Origin: Ahaetulla prasina
Taxonomy: Eukaryota; Chordata; Lepidosauria; Squamata; Colubridae
Direction: 5' to 3'
Length of the DNA stretch: 64,000 nucleotides
Assembly (NCBI RefSeq): GCF_028640845.1
Contig: NC_080541.1
Location: 163,109,502 to 163,173,501, forward strand
The translations under genes were made by a program, and so were the position numbers. A model generated the notes under the pieces. That model did not search any database and had not been told where the DNA came from. It saw only the letters and a list, made by a program, of their open reading frames with translations. Shown here one piece after another: positions 1-10,226 of this stretch. How positions within the stretch are numbered: position 1 is the stretch's first letter; the number at the start of each line of letters is the position of its first letter.

Positions 1-239
1 TCAAATCCCACAAACACCCCCCCCTCCGTCTTCTCTGTTTAGGTTTCCCCCCCCCACTCTTTTTTTTTCCTTGTATCCCGAAAGGGAGGATGGGCGGAGG
101 GAGAAAAGGTTCGGTTTGGCAGCCCAACGAGCAGGAGAGGGCGGGGAATCCACGGGCGTTATAGAGGAACTCGCTTGCCACTTAGAAAGTGCCTTTTTAA
201 AAAAGGCTTGCCTGATAGATTACTTTCCAGTTAAAGATA

Positions 240-275
240 TACTAGGAGGCGGGGCTTGACGTCAGCGCCCCCCTG
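240..275. promoter_or_regulatory. GC box plus palindromic CRE
   Basis: An Sp1-type GC box (ggcggggc, 248-255) lies one base before a full palindromic CRE (tgacgtca, 257-264), followed by a C-rich stretch. A perfect CRE beside a GC box is common in CpG-island promoters. No TATA box or downstream exon can be tied to it, so promoter function is inferred. Confidence 0.35.
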
Positions 276-540
276 GCAGGCCAAACCCCGGCTCAAGTTG
301 TTTCAGGGGATTGTCAACAAAGAGACAACGGTGGCTTCCTTCCCCCTTGATCACCGCCAAGTGATCAGCTCGGCTCCCTTTAGGGAAAACTTGCCTAAAC
401 AGGCCACATGGCAGGTCTCTCCAGCATGGCCCTTTAAAAACAAACATCTGCCCAGGTCGCCAAGTTTATTCTAATAGGAATGGATGGAGCATCAAAACAA
501 ATCAAAACAAAACTACCACGTTGGAATTCGATGAACTCAG

Positions 541-556
541 GCACACACACACACAC
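541..556. repeat. (CA)n microsatellite
   Basis: A short uninterrupted CA dinucleotide run. A second, interrupted CA tract follows at about 600-616. Confidence 0.8.
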
Positions 557-1859
557 GAGAAAAAAGGCCCCATGAAATCTATTCAGAATTGGGCATTTCC
601 ACACACATACACACCCCGCACCTGGGAAAATAATATTTTTTAAAAGAGAGAGAATGGAAAGCAAAGTAAGTCTTCAACTGGATCAGTCAGGCTGGATTAG
701 GAATTAAATGATAGAGCCAACTGTAAATACAATTATTACGGTGCCGTGGAATGTTTTGGTTTTTTAAATCCGTTTTGTTTGTTTGTCTGTTTGAACATCT
801 CTATCCCCTCCCACAACTTCAGAGAAATCCCCCCCCCTTTCTTCTCCCTTTATCAAATAAATACCAGTATCCGCTGGGAAACGAAGAAGGAAAAGATGGG
901 TATCTATTCATCTTGTCGGTCAATTGGGGATCGAAATAAGACCAAAAGACATAAAATAACCACGCCTCCCTAAAAAAAAAAGATGGGAAGAGAAAGAAAA
1001 ATAACTAAAAGAAGAGAGTGTGTGTATGCTGTAGCTTTATTGTTATTGGTGGTATCTTGCAGAGGTGTTAACGACGTAATAATAGCTCATTAGCATATTA
1101 AAAAGTAGGAAATGGGGAAGGGGGAATGTGTGGGAATGGAAATATTTTGGTATTCACCTCCAAGGTAAGCCTTGTCCCAAGAAAACAAACTCCAGGAGAT
1201 AGCCAGTTCTCAAAGTTTGTTGCAAATGTCTATTTCCTCCTCTTTAAACAAAAGCCTCCGTTTCCAGAGAGAACAATTGCTTAGGGTTAGGTAGGAAATG
1301 ACTCGCTTTGCTTTTTGTTTTTCGTCCTATATATTATTGTAATGATTGTTGTGACTTCGGAGAAATGTTGATAGGAACAACAACAACAAAAACAAAAACA
1401 ACAGTCGCAAGGAGGGAGGGAAAAAAAGAACCTGTATCTTTTCTGAATCTCCAAAAGAAATGCCCAAACCCACCTGCCTGGACTGCCCTTTGTGTTGCGG
1501 CTTTTGTTTCCATCACAACATTTTACAGCTTTTCGGATAAAAAGCGAGACATCTTTATATTTAAACGGGAGCGAAACACGCGAAACCAAAAAGGTGGGTC
1601 CCTCTTCCGAAGGAGAAAAGGGGAGTTGGCTTAAGACCGAGTGTCGAAACGTGCTAATGAAGACAGAAATGGCAAGAATAGTATACGGAAGGTACCGGGT
1701 GGGGTGGGGTGGGGACCTTTCCAGTGATTTATGCTCTGAGCAAAGAGAAAGTAAGAGGGGGGGGGGAAACCTGGCTCTCTGCATGGAGGACCATACTTCC
1801 AGATCACTGTTCAAACGAGAGGGACTTGCAAATTTTACCTCTGGAAAAAGCGGCACCTG

Positions 1860-2180
1860 TAAGTTACATTTCTCCCCCACCCCACCTCTACCGCCGTCGT
1901 CCCGCCAATCGGTATGGCATGGAGGGGCGGATCGTCCTATTGGGTGATCTGCCACGGGACATCCCAAAAACAAAGCGGACAGGACTTCGAGCGAATGCGG
2001 TGCGTTGTATATTTTGTCCTTCTCTTGTTTTGCAAAGCGCTGCCGCGCGGGAGAGGAAAAGGGCTTTTCCGTAGCTCCTTATTCGGAAGCTCTCACCTTT
2101 ACACAGAAGATCTTCTGCTGCGGTTCTACGATCGCTGCTTTGAAGAGCGATTCATCCCAGCTGGGACTCCTTAGCACGAG
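1860..2180. promoter_or_regulatory. CpG-rich promoter-like segment with CCAAT and GC boxes
   Basis: CpG dinucleotides are frequent. A strong NF-Y type CCAAT box (ccaatcgg, 1905-1912) is followed by a GC box (ggggcgg, 1924-1930), an inverted CCAAT (attgg, 1939-1943) and a TATA-like stretch (tatatttt, 2008-2015). Spacing and order resemble a compact plus-direction promoter with initiation near 2035-2045. I found no recognisable exon or splice junction downstream, so it could equally be an enhancer or a noncoding-RNA promoter. Confidence 0.35.
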
Positions 2181-2607
2181 ACAGCGACCGTTTCCCAGTC
2201 TCGGTTAGATGAGGGAAGAAACCAGGCTTGGCTAATTCGGACGGGTTAGGTTAGGAGATGTGCCCGTTCGCGGAAAGCATTCGTAAACCAGGTTTATCCC
2301 ACCCCACAAACACGCGTCCCCCTTTCAGTCCCTGAGGGTGACCGTAGGAAGTTTTCTCCCCCCCCCGGTCTCTTCGTGAGGGAGCCTTTACCTTTCAATG
2401 GTCCCGGGGTGAATTCCGACCCTTGGACCAATAAAAACTTTCGCAGATCTCCGTGTGCGCGTGTTACAGCAATGAATAAAAGGAATCCGATCCCGCCGTT
2501 CCGTTGGGGGAAAAAAAACGCTTTCTCAAATATAGTCAGGCATTACAAAAACATCTGTTTCTTAGGTGGTTTTCTGTGAAATCTCACCGGAGATTGTAAC
2601 AAGGTGA

Positions 2608-2640
2608 TGAGAGAGAGAGGGAGGGAGGGAAAGAGAGAGA
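2608..2640. repeat. (GA)n/(GGGA)n purine tract
   Basis: An imperfect GA and GGGA run. A G-run with (GT)n follows near 2849-2870. Confidence 0.7.
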
Positions 2641-2689
2641 ACCTCACTCTAGAAAGCGTCGCCTTCATTTGTTGAGCTTTTTGCTTTGA

Positions 2690-2770
2690 CACAACTGAAG
2701 TCAAATTAATTGATTCATACCATTAATTACGGTGCTTAGCGTGGAAGAAACGTATCCCTTCGATTAGGAC
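2690..2770. promoter_or_regulatory. Homeodomain-type TAAT cluster, candidate conserved element
   Basis: Two homeodomain core clusters lie close together: aattaattgatt (2704-2715) and attaatta (2722-2729). They are embedded in non-repetitive sequence of balanced composition. Such clusters mark many vertebrate developmental enhancers. No alignment was possible here, so conservation is a hypothesis. Confidence 0.3.
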
Positions 2771-3076
2771 TCTATTGTGCTAATCTCTTGTTCCATCAGT
2801 GTTACCATCTGATGCTGGGAGAAAGAGGGAGGGAGACTGCCGGAGGGTTTGTGTGTGTGTGTGGGGGGGGTAGCCGGGGAGAGAAAAAGGAGGCAGGAGA
2901 AATCATGGAGGCAAAGTTTGGGGCTCCTTTTGGCAAATCGAGCGGGACACCTGAGTTTGAATCCAGGCGCCATTCGCAGAGCTAGTATTCATTCGCTTGC
3001 GGGCCTCCTGGAGGAAGGGCCAACTGGCTTTGGGAGCCCATCTTTGATTTGTCTCCTGCTCACCTTTTCCTGTGCT

Positions 3077-3121
3077 GCATATGTGTGTGTGTGTGTGTGT
3101 ATGTATGTATATGTATGTATA
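3077..3121. repeat. (TG)n(TATG)n microsatellite
   Basis: A compound simple repeat, first alternating TG and then TATG units. Confidence 0.75.
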
Positions 3122-3274
3122 GTGTTTTATTTATTGGATCAGTGCGTATGTTGTAGTTTCCCCTAAAATACTCCCCGAAAGGAGGTGAGGAAGAGGAATC
3201 CAGTTCGCATCTGGAAAGGTGTCCAAAGCACAAAGGCCGCTGCTCACATCCAAAAGCTAATTTGGGAAAGAAAG

Positions 3275-3335
3275 AGACAGTCAGTCTCTCTCTCTTTCTC
3301 TCTCTCCCCCACTCCCTCTTTCTCTCTCTCTCTCA
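3275..3335. repeat. (TC)n polypyrimidine tract
   Basis: An imperfect CT repeat interrupted by a C-run and an ACTC unit. Confidence 0.75.
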
Positions 3336-4476
3336 CTCGTGAGTTGGGGGGTGGGAGATGGAAAGGAAGTCGCGGTTGCCCAAAGGAAGGATGAGCTTAA
3401 GCCAAAGGCCAGGACCACCCACCAGCGAATGGGTAAAACGGAATCCTTCAGTGAAGTTTGCTCTTTATACCCCTAAGTTTTCCAACTTCGTGGGGAAACT
3501 TCCCTACAGCGTCCAGTTTGGTGACTGTGGAGCGTCTCTATGTGTGCGCTGAAGAAAATAATTTTAGAATAATAGCTAAACTTTCTCCGAAGAAATGCTC
3601 ATAATTACTCTCTCCTGAAACAGAAGGCTGAAAAACATTTTTTTAAAATTGAAACGGAGGCGAGAGCCAATTCATGCGAGAGAGAAGCTACGTGTAGATA
3701 TGTACAATAATGCACAGGCGCGATTTAGCAATGGCGGAAACTACTGTCCAGATCGATAGGGAGTCAGATAGAGACGTTGCTGGGCTTGATGGTGGCGGGG
3801 TGGGGGGAGAGGGGGAGACGCGGAACGAACAACTTATGATAGGAGAGGAGAAATTAATTACGGTTCACTTGGAACCTAGGATGAGCAAGTGAGTGTCTAG
3901 CCCGCAAAGTGAGTTAAAAATGAATCCGGAGAGGTGGTAGGACTGAAAAGGAGGAGAGGGGAGGACGACCAGCTGCGTTGGGCTAGGCTTCTTCTCCCGG
4001 AACCAACTATATATTTGCTCCTCTCCTGTGCCCCGTGACTTTCACGGAATAATTGTAGAAACCGTTGACCTAAATCCTTACCATTAAAAAAAATGGAGCA
4101 TTTTTTAATCGAAGAGGGTGTAAGTTAATAAAGGGGAGGGGAGGAGGAAGCGTGTGGATGAACTGGCGTGCCAGTAGAGAAACAGAAGAGTGCTGGTTTC
4201 TATAGGTTTCGATGTGAATGCTGTGAAACAGCCCAGCTGCTGGACTGAGAGGGGGACCATTTTCTCCTTAGCAGCTCGGAAAAAGAATTGGAGAAAAAGC
4301 CGCGTTCTAGTCAGGCTTGCTATCCGGCAAGGGAAAGGAAGGTAGAAGGCAAGGAGAGAAGGAGGAAGAGGAAGGTGGGGTGGGTAACCTAATCTAATTG
4401 ACACCCCCCCACACACACGAGTTTCACGGCCACAACCTTCCTTCTGAAGGCCCATCTAGCTTGGCCTTTTAGATAA

Positions 4477-4478
<2 letters not shown>

Positions 4479-4518
<40 letters not shown>

Positions 4519-4540
4519 ACACACACACACACACACACAC
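4479..4540. repeat. (CT)n(CA)n compound microsatellite
   Basis: About 36 bases of pure CT alternation switch directly into about 24 bases of CA alternation. The minus-strand frame through it encodes an Arg-Glu/Cys-Val run that is simply the repeat translated. Confidence 0.9.
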
Positions 4541-4879
4541 AAAGCCGCGATCCCATCGAAATTTATCCAATGCGGGCCCCGTTTCTGTGCGATGGGGATG
4601 AGGATACGGATACTGTAATACAAAGTTATTGGTGCTCTAAAGGAATAAGAAGAAACCGCGTGTAAAAATCGTGCAGCCGCCGCGAAACGAAACCCCGGGA
4701 GACGTTTGAATAACCCAAACACGGAGGAGAACGAGGTGGGGTGGGGGGATGGGGAGAAGCAGCAGCCTCGTGTTTCCAAACGGATATCTTTGTTCCTGGA
4801 AAATGTACAAACATCCCTTTTGTGAAAGGCAACACGTTTAATTAACGAGGAGAGAGCAGTTAGGGGGCCAAAACCCGAA

Positions 4880-5010
4880 TAAAATGGTGTGATAAATTTA
4901 TTGCATTGTTAGCGTGCTTTTAATTATGGCTATTATGTTAATTATTGCCCATTAGCACGGAGTTATCAGCGGCGTGTCAGCTTTAATCAAAACGAGGCTT
5001 TCTCTTGAAA
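4880..5010. promoter_or_regulatory. Candidate conserved noncoding element rich in homeodomain sites
   Basis: A non-repetitive stretch contains taatta (4921-4926), ttaattatt (4938-4946), cattag (4950-4955) and tttaatcaaa (4982-4991). It also has isolated CpGs (agcgtg, agcggcgtg) unusual for neutral AT-rich squamate DNA. The mix of retained CpG and TAAT cores resembles deeply conserved enhancers near homeobox genes. Function and conservation are inferred. Confidence 0.4.
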
Positions 5011-5019
5011 ATGGTCCTT

Positions 5020-5665
5020 TCCATCCGCCGTAAGGGACAGCTAAAGGCAGAGGCGAGGCGGCAGAAGACACTCCGTAGGCCCCGGTCGACCAGGGAACCA
5101 AATCAAATGACTTCCCCGTCGAAAAGAGCGTGATCCTTGGACGGTGATCCTGCGCTGGCTTTTCCCTCCGGAGATTTCCCCATCCCCTCCGGGGCCAAAG
5201 GCTGGGAAAAGAGGAGAGAGAAAAAAGCGCTTGGCCCGGCCTTTCCCCGCTTTCGCCTCTCCGCCCCTCCTTTCCGCCCCTTCTTTAGAGAGGCCGCTTC
5301 ATCATGCCGGATCACTCTGTCAAACAAGATGTTCCGGCTCGTTTTTATCCGTCCCGTTTTACAAGACGCCTCTCCCTCACCACCACCACTCCCCGGTCAC
5401 CTCCCCAAGTCGTGAGGGCCGGGCTCAAGAGCGCTCGCCAAACAAACAACCTGGAGCGCCTGCTGGCCTCAGCCCAGGGGAGGGAGGGGTGGGTGGGTGA
5501 GGAGAAACCGGAGGAGACCAGATCCGCGGGAGGGGCGCCCCCTTCGGGAGGAGGGGGGGCTGGATTTTGGCCCCGACTGAGAGTTCCCCTTTGAAAAATG
5601 GGGCCCCGGTTTTCTCTCCCGCGGTCTTGGATTGGGGGGACCCATCCTCTTCCTCCTCCAGATAG
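5020..5665. promoter_or_regulatory. CpG-rich block (CpG-island-like)
   Basis: This is one of the most G+C- and CpG-rich segments of the window, with many cg dinucleotides and C/G runs. Overlapping open frames on both strands share Pro/Arg/Gly-rich low-complexity composition, as expected from GC-rich noncoding DNA, and show no domain. It could be a CpG island or a 5' UTR/first exon of an unrecognised gene. No TATA or CCAAT arrangement stands out. Confidence 0.4.
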
Positions 5666-5734
5666 GAAACTGGGGAGGGGGGCACTTTGGAGAACCACTA
5701 CAGCTGCTTGGGGGGGCTAGAATTGCCCTAGAAT

Positions 5735-6048
5735 TATTCTGGGGTATTGCAGAAAATATGACTTCAGTAACAGAGTGGTCAGTGCCTGGATTGCATTACC
5801 TGACTCTGTAGTTTCTTCCCCAAACCCCCAAAATTTTAACTGCTACTGTTGACCTCACCCCATTCCTAAGAGGTCTTGTAAGGGGCGTGCATAAGTGCAC
5901 CTGCGTGCCTACCGTCCCTGTCCTCATATTCCTTTTTACTTACTCTTTTCATGTATCCAAATTATGTTTATACTTTTACCTGTTATCCTATATATGATTG
6001 ACAAAATAAATAAAAAATAATTTAAAAAAATAAAAAAAAATAAAAAAT
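5735..6048 (+). mobile_element. LINE 3' end with A-rich tail (clade uncertain)
   Basis: Translated in pieces, the first part gives the end of a LINE protein (motif YDFSNRVV, then NPQNFN). The same protein end is encoded on the minus strand near 63.36-63.64 kb. It is followed by a 3' UTR containing cctaagaggtct and gcgtgcctaccg, shared with the copies near 24.6-24.8 and 63.2-63.7 kb. It ends in AAATA-type repeats (6002-6048). The 5' end is missing. The non-LTR retrotransposon clade is not assigned with confidence; a Rex1- or CR1-like group is possible. Confidence 0.6.
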
Positions 6049-6118
6049 AAAGTAGCATGGACCCATGCCATGCAGATATTTGCACTGATGATGTTGCCTA
6101 GTTTGGTAATGAATGTTA
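6049..6118 (+). repeat. Foldback-element arm joined to a LINE tail
   Basis: Starting with agtagcatggacccatgcc and ending at ggtaatgaatgt, this matches, in inverse orientation, sequence at 24536-24602, and its second half matches the right arm near 17.99-18.03 kb. It abuts the A-rich LINE tail at the same junction as the 24.6 kb copy. A second short piece of LINE tail (atatatgattgacaaataa) and A-rich sequence follow to about 6198. Confidence 0.55.
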
Positions 6119-6613
6119 TCTTATATATGATTGACAAATAAATAAATAAAATAAAAAAATATTTGACACCGGCCAATGAAAAAAATAAAAATAAAAAAAG
6201 TGGGGACTTCTATCTGGCTGGGGGAGGCCTCTAAGGAGAACTCCCCCTCTTCCTCCTCAATAAAGCCTCAGGTAATAAGGGGAGCTCCTGCTTGCCGGAT
6301 AGGAAGCAAAACCTCAGGCCCCGGGGAAATGAGCCTTTGATCCCAGATCGAGAGCAGTCTTGGAGCAGGCCGAGCAGCGCAGGCAGAGGCTCTTTATTGC
6401 CCGAAAAGCCCCTTTCTGGACTCTTTTTTTTCCTCTCAGGAGGAAAAGTCCTCGATTTAAGGAGACTTGGACTCAGTTAGGATTGTTGCCTCTTTCAGCC
6501 TGCAAACCCACAGATCAGGTTTCCCAAACCCGGGCTCGCTCGTCGTCCTGGACTTCAAATCCAAGTCATCACCAACTCGTCCAGGGACTATAAGGATGAG
6601 GGATGCTGCAGTC

Positions 6614-6736
6614 CAGGAGTCTCCAACCTTGGCAACTTTAAGCCTGGCGGACTTCAACTCCCAGAATTTCCCAGGCTGGGGAATTCTGGGAGTTGAAGTC
6701 CGCCAGGCTTAAAGTTACCAAGGTTGGAGACCCCTG
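6614..6736. mobile_element. Palindromic hAT MITE with 8-bp TSD
   Basis: A 123-bp near-perfect inverted repeat running from caggagtctccaacc to ggttggagacccctg, each arm containing ggcaacttta and acttcaactcccagaat. It is flanked by ctgcagtc (6606-6613) and ctgtagtc (6737-6744), an 8-bp target duplication with one mismatch. CAGGGG termini and 8-bp duplications are hallmarks of the hAT superfamily. Sister copies lie at 55.80, 62.38 and 62.72 kb. It has no coding capacity and must have been mobilised in trans. Confidence 0.85.
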
Positions 6737-6744
6737 CTGTAGTC

Positions 6745-8739
6745 CAACATACTGAGTAAGGTTCTGCTTACCTGAGACTGAATCTCACGGAACTCGCTCC
6801 GGCTTCCTCTTAGGTGGAAGGGATTGGACTAGAAAGTTGCTCATTATCTTAAATTCAACGCGGATTCGAGAATGGGTCTCCTCAATTTTTTGGGCGTACC
6901 CCAGAGGGACGGACCCAAAAGGGAAAAAAACCGTGAAGTCCTGTTGACTAACTAGACAATGTCAGGCAGATTTTCCTCTCTCCCCCCCCCCCCAATACTT
7001 CCCAGCTAGGACTTGGACAAGCACCGTTCTCTTACTTCCTTTGCTGGTAGAGTTTTCAGGAATACCTAGTCCTTCTCTAGCCGTCTTTCTCCTCTCCGTT
7101 ATACGTTCCGAGCAAGATACATAGCACACACACACTTCTCCTTACCCCACCACAGAAACTCCGTGAAATCAGTTGCCCGAAGATAACGAATATCTCTCAA
7201 AGGGTGAAAACTTCCACGGCTGAGGGGGTGGGGGGAGAACCTCTTCCGCTCCTGAACCTTGGAGAACCCGTTTGTCTTGGTTAAGAGGAAGTTTAAGATC
7301 AGGGGCAGCCCCCGAGTTATTTTTAGAACCGCCCACCCGTTCCTCTTGCTTAAATTGAGGGTGATGGATTGGTTATTTAGATTGAACACCGATGCCTTCA
7401 TCCAGTCGCCGGGAAGAAGGGGTGACCCGGCGAGTTCACGACTTCAGCAACCGGGGCTTCTGGATAAGAGAGGTGGGAGATCTCTAATGGTCCCCAGATG
7501 CACAACACCAACAGTGGATGGCGGGGTCGTAGTCCAACAGCTAATTAAAAGCACCCCGTTGGGAGGCAGCCATAGCTGTCAGCATCCCATTCATAAAAGC
7601 AAGGAAAGGTTACCCAGAGCACAGAATTCTGCTTTGGCCACTTCGACAGATTGCAAAGTTCTGGGATTCTTTCCTCCCCCCAAAACCCAATTCAAGTATC
7701 CCAATTACCACAAAAAAGCATCCATATCGAATCCAAACAATGGAAGCTAACAATGGGGGTTACTAAAAGGAGAGAGGGGAGACCCCGCCCTAGCCCCTCC
7801 CAGATCCCTCCAGCTTCAACATTTAGAGCAGGGATCGAGTGGATTTCGATTATGAATACAAGAGCGAACCAAACAAAAGGAAATAAGAATTATAGCTGAC
7901 TTCCCATCGCCTTACACAGCGCCTCAGTTATATTAGCGGATTCTCATCTGCTCCATCCCCACCCCTCCATTAAAGGGAATATAGAGTTGTTTCTTATCTT
8001 CCCAATGTCACATTTTCTGGAAGGATGGGCGATTGTATTTAATTTGTAAACCATGGCAGTGGAGAAGACGCCCCATATAATTCCACGGGAAGACTCCCCC
8101 AGATTCTTTAGAACAGGCAGATTCTCTTAGAGCCGCTGGGAATCTACATAAAAGGGGATTGAAATGATGCCCACGTTTAATTTCAACCCTTGGGTGGTAC
8201 GGCTGCTCTTTGTGACACGGCACTGTTGTGGGATAATTTGTCGTTTTCTCCTTTGTGGAGATCCTTGATCTTCGTCTGCTTGCCGGGTGCTTCCCTCCAC
8301 TAGGCAAGAGCCCGACCGCCTCTAGAAGCCGAGGAAAAAGAATCGGAAAGATTTGGCCAAACAGGATTTTCTTTCTCCGCCAATAAGCCCGACGCCTCAT
8401 TACAATACTCATTTAAGAAGGGCTCTGCAAAGTGGCCTCCCTGTAGCAACGCGGGCGGGGATGGGGTGGGGGAATGATTTCAGCCTTTCCTGCAGACTGG
8501 GAAGGGCGATTTGGATCGGGATCTGGCGTGGTAGAGGCTGGTTTTAGAAGCTTATTCAAAGAAGTCGTTGGGGTCGAAAGCAATGTATTGTTCCGTGTGT
8601 GTGTCTGTGTTAATCCTTGTTATATTTTTAGGATGGCTATTATCCCTCACTATCGTATCACACAGTAAAATCGAACCACTAAAACACCAAAGATCTAAAT
8701 AAAAGTGACTTCCCCTCCCACCAGCATCTCATAAGGGGC
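6745..8739. other. Unique sequence, nothing assigned
   Basis: Intermediate-GC unique sequence with CpG-containing patches and C-runs (for example 6981-6992). I found no repeat family, recognisable coding exon or structured RNA. Open frames of up to about 160 codons lack any known motif and look random. Confidence 0.4.
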
Positions 8740-9020
8740 TTATTATTTTTCATTGCTCTCACTAGGCATCCGGACGGCTACCTTCTCCGACATCTCCGCC
8801 AAAGGTACCGCATCCCCCGGATTCGGCTGGAAGGAAGAGTTCGCGGCTCCTTCGCAGGAGGGAGAGAGAGAGAAAGAAGATTCGCCTTTCGAAGCGACTG
8901 GGGCGGGACATGCAACGATTTCGGGATGTTGGTTGGCCTTCCGTGGACGCGCATTCCGTCCATTGGTTTGAATGGGTTTTCGCCAGAGCTGACGTCTTCT
9001 TCTTCTAGCCACGTGCTGTT
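8740..9020. promoter_or_regulatory. CpG-rich segment with CCAAT, CRE-like and E-box sites
   Basis: A CpG-dense stretch ends in an inverted CCAAT (attgg, 8962-8966), a CRE-like half palindrome (tgacgtct, 8990-8997) and a perfect E-box (cacgtg, 9010-9015). This resembles a TATA-less housekeeping-type promoter. Direction is undecided and no exon is recognised. The transposon-rich part of the window begins immediately afterwards at 9072. Confidence 0.4.
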
Positions 9021-9071
9021 TGTTTGAAATGGTGAAAGTTGTACCCCACCTTTCCTTTCATTACCCTAGAT

Positions 9072-9347
9072 CAGGGGTAAAATCCAGCAGGTTCTAACAG
9101 GTTCTGGAGAACCGGTAGCGGAAATTTTGAGTAGTTGGGAGAACTGGCAAATACCACCTCTGGCTGGCCCCAGAGTAGAGTGGGAATGGAGATTTTGCAA
9201 TATCCTTCCCCTGGAGTGGGGTGGGAATGGAATTTTTGCAGTACCCTTCCCCTGCCATGCCCACTAAGCCACGCCCACTAAGCCACACCACACCCACTAA
9301 GCCACCTCCACAGAACCGGTAGTAATAAAATTTGAATTTCACCACTG
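9072..9347 (-). mobile_element. hAT MITE (CAGTGGTGAAAT type) with perfect TSD
   Basis: The 276-bp element runs from caggggtaaaatcc to gaatttcaccactg and is flanked by a perfect 8-bp duplication, ccctagat (9064-9071 and 9348-9355). The interior contains aaccggtagcgg and repeated ccactaagccac units, matching in inverse orientation the elements at 41.68, 53.01 and 56.45 kb. It is a nonautonomous hAT element. Its right duplication is also the left duplication of the next element. Confidence 0.85.
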
Positions 9348-9355
9348 CCCTAGAT

Positions 9356-9738
9356 TAGTATTTCTCAACCTTGGCAACTTTAAAACCTCTGGACTTCAAC
9401 TCCCAGAATTCTGGAACTTAAACTCCACAATCTTAAAGTTTAAATCAGATATAGAGCTTAAATCAGAATAGAGCTGGAGGGGAGGTTGGAGGCCTGAGTT
9501 GGAGGTTGAGAATCAGAATTAGAATAGAGCTGGAGGGGACCTTGGAGGTCTCCTAGTCCAGATCCCATGCTCAAGCAGGAGATCCTATACCATTTGAGAC
9601 AAAAGTGACTGTCCAGTCTCTTCTGAAAAAGAGCGATGAAGCACCCACAACTTTTTAACTGCAAGCTGTTCCACTGGTTAATTGTCCTCTTTGTTAGGAA
9701 GTTTCTCCTTACTTAAGGAGACTAATTAAGAAACACTG
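9356..9738. mobile_element. hAT MITE interrupted by a CR1 fragment, sharing a TSD
   Basis: The left end (tagtatttctcaaccttggc) and right end (agaaacactg) are the two termini of a palindromic hAT MITE whose usual ends are cagtgtttctc and gagaaacactg. The left flank is ccctagat (9348-9355) and the right flank ccctaaat (9739-9746), an 8-bp duplication. A CR1 3' fragment fills most of the interior. The left flank doubles as the right target duplication of the element at 9072-9347. Confidence 0.7.
9440..9722 (-). mobile_element. CR1 LINE 3' fragment
   Basis: The conserved CR1 3' end signature ggaccttggaggtct followed by tagtccagatccc is visible, then sequence encoding the last residues of the CR1 protein on the minus strand. 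A partial duplication of the first 40-50 bases (two copies of agaatagagctggagggg) lies at the 3' end. It is 5'-truncated, as is usual for CR1, and inserted in a palindromic hAT MITE. Confidence 0.75.
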
Positions 9739-9999
9739 CCCTAAATCACAATGGCCTGGCTTGATCATCTCCCCTCTTTCAGGAAAGCATGGTGGTGCTA
9801 TGTGACCAATATAGTTCCAAGGATAAAAACCTTACCTCCCTCCCTCTCTTTTTCTACTCCAGTTTTCTGTTGGCTGCTCTTTACCAACACAGGATCTAAT
9901 GGAGTCTAGTCCCATTTCCTGGCCAGCCCGTGGCTGAAGCAATTATATCCCAGGATACCCTTAAGGCTTTGATTCAGGATCAAATCAGAGAACCAGTTT

Positions 10000-10226
10000 G
10001 TTCTAGTGTTTGAAAGGCTGGTCTAGAAACCAGGAGACTGTGAGTTCTAGTTCCACCTTAGGCATGAAAAACCAGCTGGGTGACATTGGGACAGTCAGTC
10101 GCTCTAAGCCCAACCCACCTCACAGAGTTGTTGTGGGAAAATAGGAAGAGTATGATGTATGTTCACCGCCTGGAGTTCCTTATAAACAAGAATGAGGGTG
10201 ATATTTTTTTTAAAAAATAATCAAAC
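10000..10226 (+). mobile_element. tRNA-derived SINE, Sauria type
   Basis: A tRNA-related head with an RNA polymerase III B-box-like gagttctagttcc (10042-10054) is followed by a body containing cccacctcacagagttgttg and a tail ending in ttccttataaacaag with an A/T-rich end. This fits the Sauria SINE family widespread in lizards and snakes. Published work links Sauria SINE tails to Bov-B LINEs, but no Bov-B copy is seen in this window. Confidence 0.65.

Larger units (their letters stand above)
1..5734. other. GC/CpG-rich, transposon-poor unique block
   Basis: This block is mostly unique sequence, richer in G+C and CpG than the rest of the window, with long G, C and A runs and several microsatellites. 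I see no LINE, SINE or MITE in it, which contrasts with everything after 9 kb. Open frames occur on both strands but overlap each other, are low-complexity, and carry no domain I recognise. Low transposon load with CpG clusters and homeodomain-type sites is typical of sequence around vertebrate developmental regulators. That is inference, because no exon is identified. Sub-features are listed separately. Confidence 0.55.

Noticed and set aside
1287..1973. 228-codon open frame on the minus strand
   Set aside because: It overlaps other frames on the plus strand, has low-complexity Cys/Ser/Phe runs from simple repeats, no known domain, and no splice or start context. Chance frame in GC-rich DNA.
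5103..5698. Several overlapping 75-120 codon frames on both strands
   Set aside because: Pro/Arg/Gly-rich composition in all frames reflects CpG-rich noncoding DNA, and no homeobox or other domain was seen.
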